NCBI RefSeq assembly: GCF_904063065.1
Contig: NZ_CAJFCL010000006.1
Span: forward strand, 62,001-126,000
Length of the DNA stretch: 64,000 nt
Source: Pseudomonas paraversuta
GTDB taxonomy: Bacteria > Pseudomonadota > Gammaproteobacteria > Pseudomonadales > Pseudomonadaceae
Reading direction: 5' to 3'
In this document: positions 28,535-37,293 of the stretch, in pieces
How the letters are laid out: the number at the start of each line of letters is the position of its first letter
Position numbering within the stretch: the first letter of the stretch is position 1
The notes under the pieces: generated by a model
What the model was told of the DNA's origin: nothing
The model's database searches: none
The model's input: the letters and a program-made list of their open reading frames with translations, nothing else
Made by a program: the position numbers and the translations under genes

Positions 28535-29521
28535 ATGCCCGAGCCCCACCCGACCATTGACGAGCAAGCCGCCGAGTGGATTCTTCAACTGCATGAAGAG
28601 GCCGCCAACGATGCGCTGCGCCTGCAGTTCGAGTGCTGGAAACAACAAAGTGCGCAACACGCAGCCGCCGCCCTGCGCATGCAAGAGGTGATCAGCCGCC
28701 TGCAAGCGTTGCGCGGGCAATCCGCCCCGGCCAAGGCCGCACTCACTGCCGCCTTTGGCGGGCGCAAACCTGCAGCCCGAGGCAAGCGGGTATTACGCGC
28801 ATTACTGATTGCCGGCTGCCTGGGCCTACCCGGCGCACTGCTCTTGCAAAGCCAGTATCCAAAGCAATGGATGGCCGACATCAGGACCGGCCCCAATGAC
28901 TGGAAAACCCTGCGTCTGGCCGACAACTCAACGCTCACTCTTAGCGGTACCAGTGCAGTGAATGTGCACTTCAACGGCCAGGAACGGCGTATCGAGGTAC
29001 TGCAAGGAGAAGTCCTGGTGGAGGTTGCTCACGACAGCGCCCGGCCCTTTATTGTGCAGACCGACGAGGGCAGCATGCGCGCGCTGGGCACCCGCTTCGT
29101 GGTCAAACATCTGCACGACACCACTGTGTTGAGCATGCTGCAGTCGCGCGTCGCCGCACAGAGCGCTGACGAACGACAGACCCTGGAGGTCGACACTGGC
29201 TCCCGGGCGCTGATCCGCCGCGACTCGGTCGAACTTTCCGGTACGCTCGACCCCGCCAGCATTGATCAGGCATGGCGAGATCACCAACTGGTGGTGGATA
29301 ACCAGCCCCTGACCCGGGTGCTCGATGAAATTTCCCGACATCGGCGCGGCCATATCCAGTTTGACCGTCAGGCCCTGGCCAATTTGCGCGTATCGGCTGT
29401 ATTGCCGCTGGATAACACCGATCGGGCGCTGCAATTGATCGCTGAAACCCTGCCGCTGACGATAAAAACCTATACCCCGTGGCTGGTGGTGATCAGCCAG
29501 GCGCAACAATCTAAAGAATAA
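28535..29521 (+). CDS. FecR-type transmembrane sigma regulator
   Basis: A 328-residue FecR/PupR-like protein that relays siderophore binding from the receptor to the sigma factor. The N-terminal cytoplasmic DUF4880-type part (PTIDEQAAEWILQLHEE) binds sigma. One TM helix (about 88-106, LRALLIAGCLGLPGALLL) precedes the periplasmic FecR domain (about 125-215, TLSGTSAVNVHFNG, LQGEVLVEVAHDSARPF). A C-terminal STN-like part follows (TRVLDEISRHRRGHIQFD). It lies between its sigma factor and receptor. Confidence 0.92.
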   Translation: MPEPHPTIDEQAAEWILQLHEEAANDALRLQFECWKQQSAQHAAAALRMQEVISRLQALRGQSAPAKAALTAAFGGRKPAARGKRVLRALLIAGCLGLPGALLLQSQYPKQWMADIRTGPNDWKTLRLADNSTLTLSGTSAVNVHFNGQERRIEVLQGEVLVEVAHDSARPFIVQTDEGSMRALGTRFVVKHLHDTTVLSMLQSRVAAQSADERQTLEVDTGSRALIRRDSVELSGTLDPASIDQAWRDHQLVVDNQPLTRVLDEISRHRRGHIQFDRQALANLRVSAVLPLDNTDRALQLIAETLPLTIKTYTPWLVVISQAQQSKE

Positions 29522-29527
29522 TTATTC
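29516..29527. promoter_or_regulatory. AT palindrome upstream of the receptor gene (possible Fur site)
   Basis: GAATAATTATTC is a perfect 12-base palindrome overlapping the FecR stop codon and 70 bases before the receptor start. It resembles part of a Fur box; the ECF promoter should lie in the same 76-base gap. Confidence 0.45.
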
Positions 29528-29597
29528 GCATTAGTTCCGCTTTTTTCTAGCCAGCCGTCAAGGTAGATACATAGAACCCTAAAGGACTGCGCTCTCC

Positions 29598-32036
29598 ATG
29601 CTGACTTCCTCCCACCCTCGCGGGCGTTTTAGCCCGCGGGCCTGCACCCCGCTGGCCCTGGCCATTCACTTGATTGTCGCTTCGGCGACTGGCGTGCTGT
29701 GCAGCACCGTCGCCCAAGCGCAGTCGGCATCGGTACAGACCTATGACATTCCATCCGGCCCGCTGAGCAGTGCCCTGAACCGTTTTGCACAACAGGCCGG
29801 GGTAGCGATTATTTTTCAGCCCGCCAACCTTGAGGGGCTGACGACTCCCGGCCTGCACGGCACCTACAACGAGCCTTCCGGATTCGAAGCCTTGTTGCGT
29901 GGCAGTGGCTATACCGCAGTAAAAAGTGCCAATGGCTACATGCTCGAGGCACTGCCTGCGGCGGGCGGCAGCCTGGAACTGGGCGCCACCCAAGTCAGCG
30001 CCAACCAATTGGGCACCATCACTGAAGGTTCGGGCTCCTACACCCCCGGCAGCATTGCGACTGCTACGCGCATGGTGCTGACACCGCGCGAAACCCCACA
30101 GTCGATCTCTGTGGTAACACGCCAGGCGATGGACGATTTCGGTCTCAACTCGATCGATGACGTGATGCGCCACACCCCCGGCATCACCGTTGCGACCTAT
30201 GACAGTGACCGCACCAGCTACTATTCCCGCGGTTTTGCGATCAAGAACTTTCAGTACGACGGCATCCCGATCCTGCAAGACCCGCAGTACTCTGCCGGGC
30301 ACACCCTTACCGACACGGCAATTTACGACCGGGTCGAAGTTCTCAAGGGTGCAACCGGGTTGCTCACCGGCGCAGGCGGCCCCGGCGGCACCATCAATAT
30401 GGTGCGCAAAAAACCGACAAGCGAGTTCAAGGCCCACGTGGATGTGGGCGCAGGGTCCTGGGACAACTACCGTTCCGAGATCGACGTCAGCGGCCCGCTG
30501 ACCGAAAGCGGCAATGTGCGTGGCCGGGCCGTAGCGGCCTATCAGGACAAGCACTCGTTCATGGACCACTACCAGCGCGACAGCGAGGTTTACTACGGCA
30601 TTTTGGAAGTGGACCTGACCCCGGACACCCTGCTGACTCTCGGCGCCGATTATCAGAACAACCATCCAAAAGGCTCCAGCTGGTCGGGCAGTGCCTCGCT
30701 GTTCAACTCCGCCGGCGAGCGCATCAGCACCCCTCGTTCGTTCAACAACGGCGCCAAATGGAGCAGTTGGGAGCAATACACACGCACGGTTTTTTCAACC
30801 CTGGAGCACAGCTTTGATAACGGCTGGGTAGTCAAAGGCCAGTACAACCACCAGGTCAACGGCTACAACGCACCGCTCGGCGCATTGCTGGACCCGGACG
30901 CAAGCACCGGACTGGCGCCAATGCTGGCCCGCAAGTACACCGGCGAATACGTCAGCGACAGTGGCGACCTGTTTGCCAGCGGTCCATTCAGCTTGCTGGG
31001 GCGCGAACATCAATTGGTGGTCGGCGGCTCGGTAGCTAAATCGCACTGGACCGGCAAGGACTACACCAACGCCAAAATGGTCGACAACGCCTATGACTAC
31101 TACAACTGGGATGGCGACAGCCTGGAACCGGACTGGGGCAACGTAACCTCCTACAACGATGAAACAACGCGCCAGACCGGCACTTACATGACCGCACGCT
31201 TGAGCCTCACCGATGATCTGACGCTAATGCTCGGTACACGGGTGGCCGATTACACCCTGACGGGCACCAGCCATGCAAAAGACACCGGCAAGGTACTGCC
31301 CTACGCCGGGGTGATCTACGACCTCAACGAAAATATTTCTGCCTATGCCAGCTATACCGAAATCTTTTTGCCGCAGTCGTATTACCGCGATCGCGACAAC
31401 AAGATGCTTGAGCCCGATGAAGGCACCAACTATGAACTGGGCTTGAAGGGCGAGTTCTTTGATGGTCGCCTCAATTCAAGTCTGGCCTACTTCGAGGTCC
31501 ATCAGGACAACCGGCCTGAAGCAGACACTGCCTACAACGCCCATCCGACCAATCCGGACATTGAATACGCCTATAAAGGCATCAAAGCCAAAACCAGAGG
31601 CTACGAAGCGGAAATTTCTGGCGAGCTCATGCCCGGCTGGCAGTTGCAGGCGGGTTATACGCACAAGATCAGCCGTGATCAGAACGGTAAAAAGGTATCG
31701 ACCTGGGAGCCCGAGGATCAAATCAATCTGTACACCAGCTACAAGCTGACCGGCGACCTCGACAAACTGACCCTGGGTGGCGGGGTTCGCTGGCAGGGTA
31801 CGGGCTGGCAAATGCTGACCAACTGGAATAAAGGCGGGGTCGAGGAGAAGTTTTCACAGGATCCGTACTGGCTGGTTGACCTGATGGCTCGCTACCAGTT
31901 TACGAAAAACCTCTCGGCCAGCGTCAACCTGAACAACCTGTTCGACAAGTCGTACTACACCAACATCGGCTTCTATAACTCGTCGTACTACGGTGACCCG
32001 CGCAATGTGATGGTCAGTACCCGCTGGGATTTCTAA
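29598..32036 (+). CDS. TonB-dependent siderophore receptor with STN signalling domain
   Basis: An 812-residue outer-membrane receptor. Signal peptide to about residue 43 (cleavage near AQAQSAS). The STN domain (about 48-115, YDIPSGPLSSALNRFAQQAG) contacts the FecR partner. The plug domain (about 150-265) contains TPRETPQSISVVTRQAMDDF and RVEVLKGATGLLTGAGGPGG. The 22-strand barrel ends in the canonical terminal Phe (MVSTRWDF). By overall pattern it is nearest the FhuE/FpvA-like hydroxamate receptors, probably for a xenosiderophore since no biosynthesis genes are present. The exact ligand is unknown. Confidence 0.9.
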   Translation: MLTSSHPRGRFSPRACTPLALAIHLIVASATGVLCSTVAQAQSASVQTYDIPSGPLSSALNRFAQQAGVAIIFQPANLEGLTTPGLHGTYNEPSGFEALLRGSGYTAVKSANGYMLEALPAAGGSLELGATQVSANQLGTITEGSGSYTPGSIATATRMVLTPRETPQSISVVTRQAMDDFGLNSIDDVMRHTPGITVATYDSDRTSYYSRGFAIKNFQYDGIPILQDPQYSAGHTLTDTAIYDRVEVLKGATGLLTGAGGPGGTINMVRKKPTSEFKAHVDVGAGSWDNYRSEIDVSGPLTESGNVRGRAVAAYQDKHSFMDHYQRDSEVYYGILEVDLTPDTLLTLGADYQNNHPKGSSWSGSASLFNSAGERISTPRSFNNGAKWSSWEQYTRTVFSTLEHSFDNGWVVKGQYNHQVNGYNAPLGALLDPDASTGLAPMLARKYTGEYVSDSGDLFASGPFSLLGREHQLVVGGSVAKSHWTGKDYTNAKMVDNAYDYYNWDGDSLEPDWGNVTSYNDETTRQTGTYMTARLSLTDDLTLMLGTRVADYTLTGTSHAKDTGKVLPYAGVIYDLNENISAYASYTEIFLPQSYYRDRDNKMLEPDEGTNYELGLKGEFFDGRLNSSLAYFEVHQDNRPEADTAYNAHPTNPDIEYAYKGIKAKTRGYEAEISGELMPGWQLQAGYTHKISRDQNGKKVSTWEPEDQINLYTSYKLTGDLDKLTLGGGVRWQGTGWQMLTNWNKGGVEEKFSQDPYWLVDLMARYQFTKNLSASVNLNNLFDKSYYTNIGFYNSSYYGDPRNVMVSTRWDF

Positions 32037-32069
32037 AACAGGCTGAACTGAATTTTTTGCAATAACCCC

Positions 32070-32143
32070 CCTGTAGGAGCGAGCTTGCTCGCGAGCTCTT
32101 CGTTGCTGCGTTGAAATGCTCGCGAGCAAGCTCGCTCCTACAG
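32070..32143. repeat. REP pair after the siderophore receptor gene
   Basis: CTGTAGGAGCGAGCTTGCTC and GAGCAAGCTCGCTCCTACAG are inverted perfect arms with a 21-base centre. They share the core of the REPIN at 15196-15297. Confidence 0.88.
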
Positions 32144-32165
32144 GATCTACAAAACCCGGGCGCAC

Positions 32166-32193
32166 AAAAAAGCCTGCACAAGGCAGGCTTTTT
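32166..32193 (-). terminator. Terminator of the downstream tRNA cassette copy
   Basis: A-run, stem AGCCTGC/GCAGGCT, T-run: works on both strands, so it can end both the tRNA transcript and the receptor transcript. Confidence 0.88.
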
Positions 32194-32232
32194 CGCGTGT
32201 CACAAGCGTTCAAGGGGCTTGTGACTCTAATA

Positions 32233-32309
32233 TGGCGCAGCGGACGGGACTCGAACCCGCGACCCCCGGCGTGACAGGCCGGTATTCTAACCGACTGAAC
32301 TACCGCTGC
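32233..32309 (-). tRNA. tRNA-Asp (GTC), copy 2
   Basis: A 77-base cloverleaf read on the minus strand. Acceptor GCAGCGG/CCGCTGC, anticodon loop CCTGTCACG (anticodon GTC), T-arm GGGTTCGAGTCCC, encoded CCA end. Identical to copy 1 at 32624-32700. Confidence 0.96.
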
Positions 32310-32328
32310 GCGTAACACTGAAAGCGAA

Positions 32329-32404
32329 TGGTGGGTGATGACGGGATCGAACCGCCGACCCTCTGCTTGTAAGGCAGATGCTCTCCCAGCTGAGCTAATC
32401 ACCC
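32329..32404 (-). tRNA. tRNA-Val (TAC), copy 2
   Basis: A 76-base cloverleaf on the minus strand. Acceptor GGGTGAT/ATCACCC, anticodon loop CTTACAA (anticodon TAC), T-loop GGTTCGATCCC, encoded CCA. Precedes tRNA-Asp by 19 bases in transcription order. Confidence 0.96.
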
Positions 32405-32559
32405 TTTCACTTCACTCTCGTTGCGGGGCGCATTCTCTCACACTTTTCGTGTAAGTGGTTGTTTTTATTCAAGTTTTTTTCAAAACCCGGTAAAAACTTC
32501 CGTTTCCTGCGTCCTGCACTTTGATCCGGCAGCGAACTGCAGAACCGAAGACTTTCAAG

Positions 32560-32583
32560 AAAAAACCCGCATTCAGCGGGCTT
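32560..32583 (-). terminator. Terminator between the two tRNA cassettes
   Basis: On the minus strand the stem AGCCCGC/GCGGGTT with a 5-base loop is followed by T-run. It lies 41 bases after copy-1 tRNA-Asp. Confidence 0.8.
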
Positions 32584-32623
32584 TCCCCAACCACAAGCGT
32601 TCAAGGGGCTTGTGGTAAAAATA

Positions 32624-32700
32624 TGGCGCAGCGGACGGGACTCGAACCCGCGACCCCCGGCGTGACAGGCCGGTATTCTAACCGACTGAACTACCGCTGC
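32624..32700 (-). tRNA. tRNA-Asp (GTC), copy 1
   Basis: A 77-base cloverleaf identical to 32233-32309, anticodon GTC, with encoded CCA. Second gene of the promoter-proximal cassette. Confidence 0.96.
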
Positions 32701-32719
32701 GCGTAACACTGTGAGCGAA

Positions 32720-32795
32720 TGGTGGGTGATGACGGGATCGAACCGCCGACCCTCTGCTTGTAAGGCAGATGCTCTCCCAGCTGAGCTAATCACCC
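32720..32795 (-). tRNA. tRNA-Val (TAC), copy 1
   Basis: A 76-base cloverleaf identical to 32329-32404, anticodon TAC, with encoded CCA. First gene downstream of the strong promoter at 32818-32846. Confidence 0.96.
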
Positions 32796-32817
32796 TTTCA
32801 CTCTCGGTGTGGCGCGC

Positions 32818-32846
32818 ATTCTACGGAGCGACCTATAGTCTGGCAA
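32818..32846 (-). promoter_or_regulatory. Sigma-70 promoter of the tRNA-Val/Asp cassette
   Basis: On the minus strand: -35 TTGCCA (32846-32841), 17-base spacer, -10 TAGAAT (32823-32818), then a GCGCGCC discriminator of the kind seen at stringently controlled stable-RNA promoters. Confidence 0.8.
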
Positions 32847-32955
32847 GCACTTTTTAAAATAATTTTTCTAAGCCTGCCAAAGGGTTAGCGCAGGGTTGGC
32901 CTATGGCTCCATGAAGCGAATAATGCCTGCTTTGTATATAGGAGTGATTCACCCC

Positions 32956-33876
32956 ATGTGGTTCAAAAACCTGCTTATCTATCGCCTGACCCAAGATCTG
33001 CCTTTTGATGCGCAGGTGCTGGAAACTGCACTGGCCACCAAACCGGCCCGCTCGTGTTCAAGCCAGGAATTAGCCACCTACGGTTTCGTTGCCCCTTTCG
33101 GTAAAGGTGAGGACGCACCGCTGGTTCACGTCAGCCAGGACTTCCTGCTGATCGCGGCCCGTAAAGAAGAACGCATCCTGCCGGGCAGCGTTGTTCGCGA
33201 TGCATTAAAGGACAAGGTCGAAGAGATCGAAGCCGAACAAATGCGCAAGGTCTATAAGAAGGAGCGCGATCAGCTCAAGGATGAAATCATCCAGGCCTTC
33301 TTGCCGCGCGCCTTTATTCGTCGCTCGGCAACCTTTGCTGCCATTGCCCCTAAACAGGGCCTGATCCTGGTTAATGCTTCGAGCCCTAAACGTGCCGAAG
33401 ACTTGCTCTCCACCCTGCGGGAAGTCATCGGTTCATTACCGGTTCGCCCGCTGGCGGTGAAAATGGCTCCAAGCGCGGTCATGACCGAATGGGTCAAAAC
33501 CCAAAAAGCTGCCGACAACTTCTTTGTCCTTGATGAATGCGAGTTGCGCGATACCCACGAAGACGGCGGCATCATTCGCTGCAAACGTCAGGACCTGACC
33601 AGCGACGAAATCCAGCTGCATCTGAGCACCGGAAAAGTCGTGACTCAACTGTCACTGGCCTGGCAGGACAAGCTGTCATTCGTACTGGACGACAAACTGG
33701 TGGTCAAACGCCTCAAGTTTGAAGACCTGCTGCAAGACCAGGCTGAACAGGACGGCGGTGACGACGACCTGGGCCAGCAGGACGCCAGTTTCACCCTGAT
33801 GATGCTGACATTCGGCGAGTTCTTGCCGCAGCTGTTTGAAGCACTGGGTGGCGAAGAGATTCCCCAGGGAATCTGA
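32956..33876 (+). CDS. rdgC: Recombination-associated protein RdgC
   Basis: A 306-residue ring-forming DNA-binding protein that restrains RecA. It starts [20 protein letters not shown] at ATG 32956, the conserved family start, with GGAG 11 bases upstream. [20 protein letters not shown] and [19 protein letters not shown] are family-typical blocks. Length is normal. The open frame extends to 32896 but the upstream codons are not family-like. Confidence 0.95.
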   Translation: MWFKNLLIYRLTQDLPFDAQVLETALATKPARSCSSQELATYGFVAPFGKGEDAPLVHVSQDFLLIAARKEERILPGSVVRDALKDKVEEIEAEQMRKVYKKERDQLKDEIIQAFLPRAFIRRSATFAAIAPKQGLILVNASSPKRAEDLLSTLREVIGSLPVRPLAVKMAPSAVMTEWVKTQKAADNFFVLDECELRDTHEDGGIIRCKRQDLTSDEIQLHLSTGKVVTQLSLAWQDKLSFVLDDKLVVKRLKFEDLLQDQAEQDGGDDDLGQQDASFTLMMLTFGEFLPQLFEALGGEEIPQGI

Positions 33877-33883
33877 CCCACCC

Positions 33884-33923
33884 ATATCCCCTGCAGGCGC
33901 GAGCGTGCTACTGCAGGGGATAT
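33884..33923. repeat. Perfect inverted repeat between rdgC and the BASS transporter
   Basis: ATATCCCCTGCAG and CTGCAGGGGATAT are perfect 13-base arms around a 14-base centre (GCGCGAGCGTGCTA) resembling a REP core. Lies in the 72-base gap. Confidence 0.75.
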
Positions 33924-33948
33924 CCAATAATCACAATAAAGGAACACC

Positions 33949-34914
33949 ATGCGCGCACTTGCTGCTTTAAGCCGCTTTGTCGGTAATACCTTTGCTTATT
34001 GGGTACTGATATTCGCCGTACTGGCGTTTCTTGAACCCGCCTGGTTTGTCGGCCTTAAAGGCTTCATCGTGCCGCTGCTGGGCCTGGTGATGTTCGGCAT
34101 GGGCCTGACCCTCAAACTCGAAGACTTCGCCGAAGTTGCCCGCCACCCGTGGCGCGTGGCACTGGGCGTAGTTGCTCATTTCGTGATCATGCCCGGTGTG
34201 GCGTGGTTGCTGTGCCAGGTTTTCCACCTGCCGCCCGAAATTGCCGTTGGCGTGATTCTCGTCGGCTGCTGCCCGAGCGGCACCTCGTCCAATGTCATGA
34301 CCTGGCTGGCCCGGGGCGACCTGGCCCTGTCCGTTGCCATTGCTGCCGTCACCACCCTGCTCGCTCCGCTACTGACGCCGGCGCTGATCTGGTTGCTGGC
34401 TTCGGCATGGCTTCCGGTTTCGTTCATGGAACTGTTCTGGTCGATTCTGCAGGTGGTTTTGCTGCCGATCGTACTGGGGGTTGTGGCCCAGCGACTGCTT
34501 GGCGCCCGCGTACGCTTCGCGGTGGACGTACTGCCGCTGGTTTCGGTGATCAGCATCGTGATTATCGTGGCGGCCGTGGTGGCGGCCAGTCAGGCCCAGA
34601 TCGCCAAGTCCGGTTTGCTGATCATGGCCGTGGTCATACTGCACAACAGCTTCGGCTATTTGCTTGGCTACTTTACCGGCCGCCTGTTCAAACTGCCCCT
34701 GGCCCAGCGTAAATCCCTGGCTCTGGAAGTCGGCATGCAGAACTCCGGCCTGGGAGCCGCCCTGGCCAGCGCGCACTTTTCGCCTCTGGCGGCGGTACCC
34801 AGTGCGCTGTTCAGCGTTTGGCACAACATCTCAGGGGCACTGCTTTCGACGTACTTCCGACGCATGAGCGAGAAAGAAGACCGCCTCGCGGCAGAAAAAA
34901 CTGTTACCGAGTAA
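33949..34914 (+). CDS. Bile acid:sodium symporter family transporter
   Basis: A 321-residue inner-membrane protein with about 9-10 TM helices. Conserved BASS motifs: GMGLTLKLEDF after TM2, VGCCPSGTSSNVMTWLARGD in the first crossover region, and EVGMQNSGLGAALASAHF in the second. Bacterial members carry bile acids, pantothenate or other organic anions with sodium; substrate not predictable here. Start ATG 33949 with AGGAAC upstream. Confidence 0.88.
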   Translation: MRALAALSRFVGNTFAYWVLIFAVLAFLEPAWFVGLKGFIVPLLGLVMFGMGLTLKLEDFAEVARHPWRVALGVVAHFVIMPGVAWLLCQVFHLPPEIAVGVILVGCCPSGTSSNVMTWLARGDLALSVAIAAVTTLLAPLLTPALIWLLASAWLPVSFMELFWSILQVVLLPIVLGVVAQRLLGARVRFAVDVLPLVSVISIVIIVAAVVAASQAQIAKSGLLIMAVVILHNSFGYLLGYFTGRLFKLPLAQRKSLALEVGMQNSGLGAALASAHFSPLAAVPSALFSVWHNISGALLSTYFRRMSEKEDRLAAEKTVTE

Positions 34915-34963
34915 CGCTTCGGGGTTGTCTATCAGATCAATCATGTGCAATATACTGCGCACT

Positions 34964-35013
34964 GCGAGGACGACCTCGCGACTCATCGAGTGATTTTTCT
35001 GGGGACGGCCCCA
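34964..35013 (+). ncRNA. Guanidine-II (mini-ykkC) riboswitch
   Basis: Two small hairpins each present the ACGR tetraloop that defines this riboswitch. GCGAGG-ACGA-CCTCGC is at 34964-34979 and TGGGG-ACGG-CCCCA at 35000-35013, joined by 20 bases. The second hairpin lies ten bases before the GGAG ribosome site of the exporter gene. In the known class, guanidinium lets the two loops dock and frees the ribosome site. Confidence 0.92.
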
Positions 35014-35032
35014 TCCGTTGATGGAGATTGCA

Positions 35033-35347
35033 ATGCCCTGGATTATTCTGTTTTTCGCCGGCCTGTTTGAAGTTGGCTGGGCCGTAGGCCTCAAATACAC
35101 CGACGGCTTCAGTCGCCCGCTGCCGACAGCCCTGACGGTCGGCGCCATGATTATCAGCCTCGGCTTGCTCGGGCTGGCCATGAAAGACCTGCCGCTGGGC
35201 ACTGCCTACGCCATATGGACCGGGGTAGGTGCAGTCGGTACCGTGATCGCCGGGATCATCCTGTTTGGCGAATCCATGGCGCTGTTCCGACTGGCCAGTG
35301 TTGCGCTGATCATTGCCGGCCTGGTTGGTCTCAAAATAAGCACTTGA
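35033..35347 (+). CDS. gdx: Guanidinium exporter, SMR family (Gdx/SugE)
   Basis: A 104-residue four-helix small multidrug resistance protein exporting guanidinium in exchange for protons. The central Glu is E13 in [20 protein letters not shown]. The motifs [29 protein letters not shown] and [14 protein letters not shown] mark the Gdx/SugE rather than the EmrE branch. The start is ATG 35033, six bases after GGAG; a TTG at 35018 is too close to the riboswitch stem. The guanidine-II riboswitch just upstream confirms the substrate class. Confidence 0.95.
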   Translation: MPWIILFFAGLFEVGWAVGLKYTDGFSRPLPTALTVGAMIISLGLLGLAMKDLPLGTAYAIWTGVGAVGTVIAGIILFGESMALFRLASVALIIAGLVGLKIST

Positions 35348-35360
35348 TCCGGCACAATTT

Positions 35361-35390
35361 GCCGGCGATGGCATCGACGCCATCGCCGGC
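35361..35390. repeat. Perfect inverted repeat after gdx
   Basis: GCCGGCGATGGC and GCCATCGCCGGC, 12-base arms with a 6-base loop. It lies between gdx and the convergent acyltransferase gene and is probably REP-derived. Confidence 0.75.
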
Positions 35391-35418
35391 AAACCGCTTC
35401 CCGCCCCGCCAGCACTAT

Positions 35419-37293
35419 CTACCTCTTCTGCGCCCGCAGCTCACAGACCCTTTCGCGCAACAGCTTTTGACTGGCCTCACTGGCCGGTATCGGTGCACCT
35501 GCAACCAATGTCACCCGCGACCAGAGTCGATGGAAAAACCCCTTGTGCGGATCCCGGCTGAAGAAGCTGCCCCACAACCCCTGCAGCGCCAGCGGAATCA
35601 CCGGCACCGGCGTGTGCTCCAGAATCCGCGTCACCCCGGCCTTGAACTCGCCAATCTCGCCATCGGTGGTCAACTTGCCCTCGGGAAAGATGCACACTAA
35701 TTCGCCATCTTCCAGATACCTGGCAATGCGGCTGAAGGCTTTCTCATAAATCGCTTCATCTTCAGCCCGCCCGGCAATCGGAATCGTGCCCGCAGTGCGA
35801 AAGATAAAGTTGAGTACCGGCAAGTTGTAGATTTTGTAATACATCACAAAGCGAATCGGCCGGCGTACAGCACCACCAATCAAGAGCGCATCGACAAACG
35901 AAACGTGGTTACACACCAGCAACGCGGCGCCTTCATCCGGAATCAGCTGCAGATTCTTGTGCTCCACCCGGTACATGGAATGGCCGAGCAGCCAGATCAT
36001 GAAACGCATGCTGAATTCAGGGACGATTTTGAAGATATAAGTGTTGACCGCGATATTCATCAACGAGACCACGAGGAACAGCTCGGGAATCGTCAGCCTG
36101 GCCACGCTCAGCAGCAGGATGGTGACAATTGCCGACACCACCATGAATAGCGCATTGAGGATGTTGTTGGCCGCAATCACCCGGGCCCGCTCGTTTTCGG
36201 CCGTGCGCGACTGAATCAGCGCATACAGCGGCACAATGTAGAAGCCGCCGAACACGCCCAGGCCGAGAATATCCAACAGTACCCACCAGGCCTGACTGAA
36301 GCCCAGCACGCCCAGCCAGTCATTGGCTTGAATGTTTTGTGGCATGTGCCCCGAATGCCACCACAGCAACAAGCCAAACAGGGTCAGACCAAACGAGCCA
36401 AAGGGCACCAGGCCAATCTCGACCTTATGTCCCGAGAGCTTTTCACAAAGCATCGAGCCCAGCGCAATCCCCACCGAAAACACCGTAAGAATCAGGGTGA
36501 CCACGGTTTCATCGCCATACAGCCACTCTTTGGCGTAGGCCGGGATCTGCGTCAGGTAAATCGCACCGACAAACCAGAACCATGAGTTTCCGACTACAGA
36601 ACGCGACACCGCAGGCGTCTGGTTCAACCCCATCCGCAAGGTGGCCCAGGACTCGCTGAAGATATTCCAGTTCAACTTCAGGTCCGGGGTGTCCGCCGCC
36701 GCCCGCGGAATTGCGCGACTGGCCAGATAGCCGAGCACTGCGACCGACACTATCACCACGGACACAATCGCCGTGTAGTTGCTGGATGAGAGCATGATCC
36801 CGGCACCAATGGTGCCGGCCAGAATCGACAGAAAAGTGCCCATCTCGACCAGGCCATTGCCGCCCACCAACTCGTCTTCATGCAAGGTCTGCGGCAGGAT
36901 CGAATACTTCACCGGCCCAAACAGTGCCGAGTGGGTCCCCATCGCGAACAGCGCCACCAGCATCAACGCCAGGTGATCGAAGGCAAAGCCGATGGCACCC
37001 ACCACCATGATCGCAATCTCGCCCAGTTTAATCAGGCGGATCAAACGATCCTTCGGGTACTTTTCGCCAAACTGCCCGGCCAGTGCCGAAAACAAAAAGA
37101 ACGGCACTATAAAGAGCAGCGCACACAGGTTGATCCAGATCCCGCGATCACCTTCGATGTTCAATTTGTAAAGGATGGCCAGAATCAGCGACTGTTTAAA
37201 CAGGTTGTCATTGAGTGCGCCCAGGGACTGGGTCACGAAGAAGGGCAGGAAGCGGCGCTTCCTCAGCAAACTGAACTGCGAGGGGTGACTCAT
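35419..37293 (-). CDS. MFS transporter fused to PlsC-type acyltransferase
   Basis: A 624-residue fusion. The N-terminal part (about 1-425) is a 12-TM MFS transporter of the LplT type (PFFVTQSLGALNDNLFKQSL). The C-terminal part (about 430-624) is a 1-acylglycerol-phosphate acyltransferase with the catalytic H463xxxxD468 (CNHVSFVDALLI), FPEGKLTTDG and VPVIPLALQGLWG. LplT flips lysophospholipids inward and Aas re-acylates them in E. coli; here transporter and acyltransferase are one chain, though without the acyl-ACP synthetase domain. The start is the second of two adjacent ATGs (MSHPSQFSLLRKRRFLPFF). Confidence 0.9.
   Translation of the reverse strand: MSHPSQFSLLRKRRFLPFFVTQSLGALNDNLFKQSLILAILYKLNIEGDRGIWINLCALLFIVPFFLFSALAGQFGEKYPKDRLIRLIKLGEIAIMVVGAIGFAFDHLALMLVALFAMGTHSALFGPVKYSILPQTLHEDELVGGNGLVEMGTFLSILAGTIGAGIMLSSSNYTAIVSVVIVSVAVLGYLASRAIPRAAADTPDLKLNWNIFSESWATLRMGLNQTPAVSRSVVGNSWFWFVGAIYLTQIPAYAKEWLYGDETVVTLILTVFSVGIALGSMLCEKLSGHKVEIGLVPFGSFGLTLFGLLLWWHSGHMPQNIQANDWLGVLGFSQAWWVLLDILGLGVFGGFYIVPLYALIQSRTAENERARVIAANNILNALFMVVSAIVTILLLSVARLTIPELFLVVSLMNIAVNTYIFKIVPEFSMRFMIWLLGHSMYRVEHKNLQLIPDEGAALLVCNHVSFVDALLIGGAVRRPIRFVMYYKIYNLPVLNFIFRTAGTIPIAGRAEDEAIYEKAFSRIARYLEDGELVCIFPEGKLTTDGEIGEFKAGVTRILEHTPVPVIPLALQGLWGSFFSRDPHKGFFHRLWSRVTLVAGAPIPASEASQKLLRERVCELRAQKR

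Noticed and set aside
32329..32404. tRNA genes as an integration site for a mobile island
   Set aside because: Both sides carry ordinary core genes (receptor module, rdgC); no integrase and no repeated tRNA 3' end beyond the tandem duplication.
31854..32793. Two similar minus-strand frames with the same N-terminus (MISSAGRASALQ...)
   Set aside because: They are readings through the duplicated tRNA-Val/Asp genes, not proteins; their similarity is explained by the tRNA duplication.
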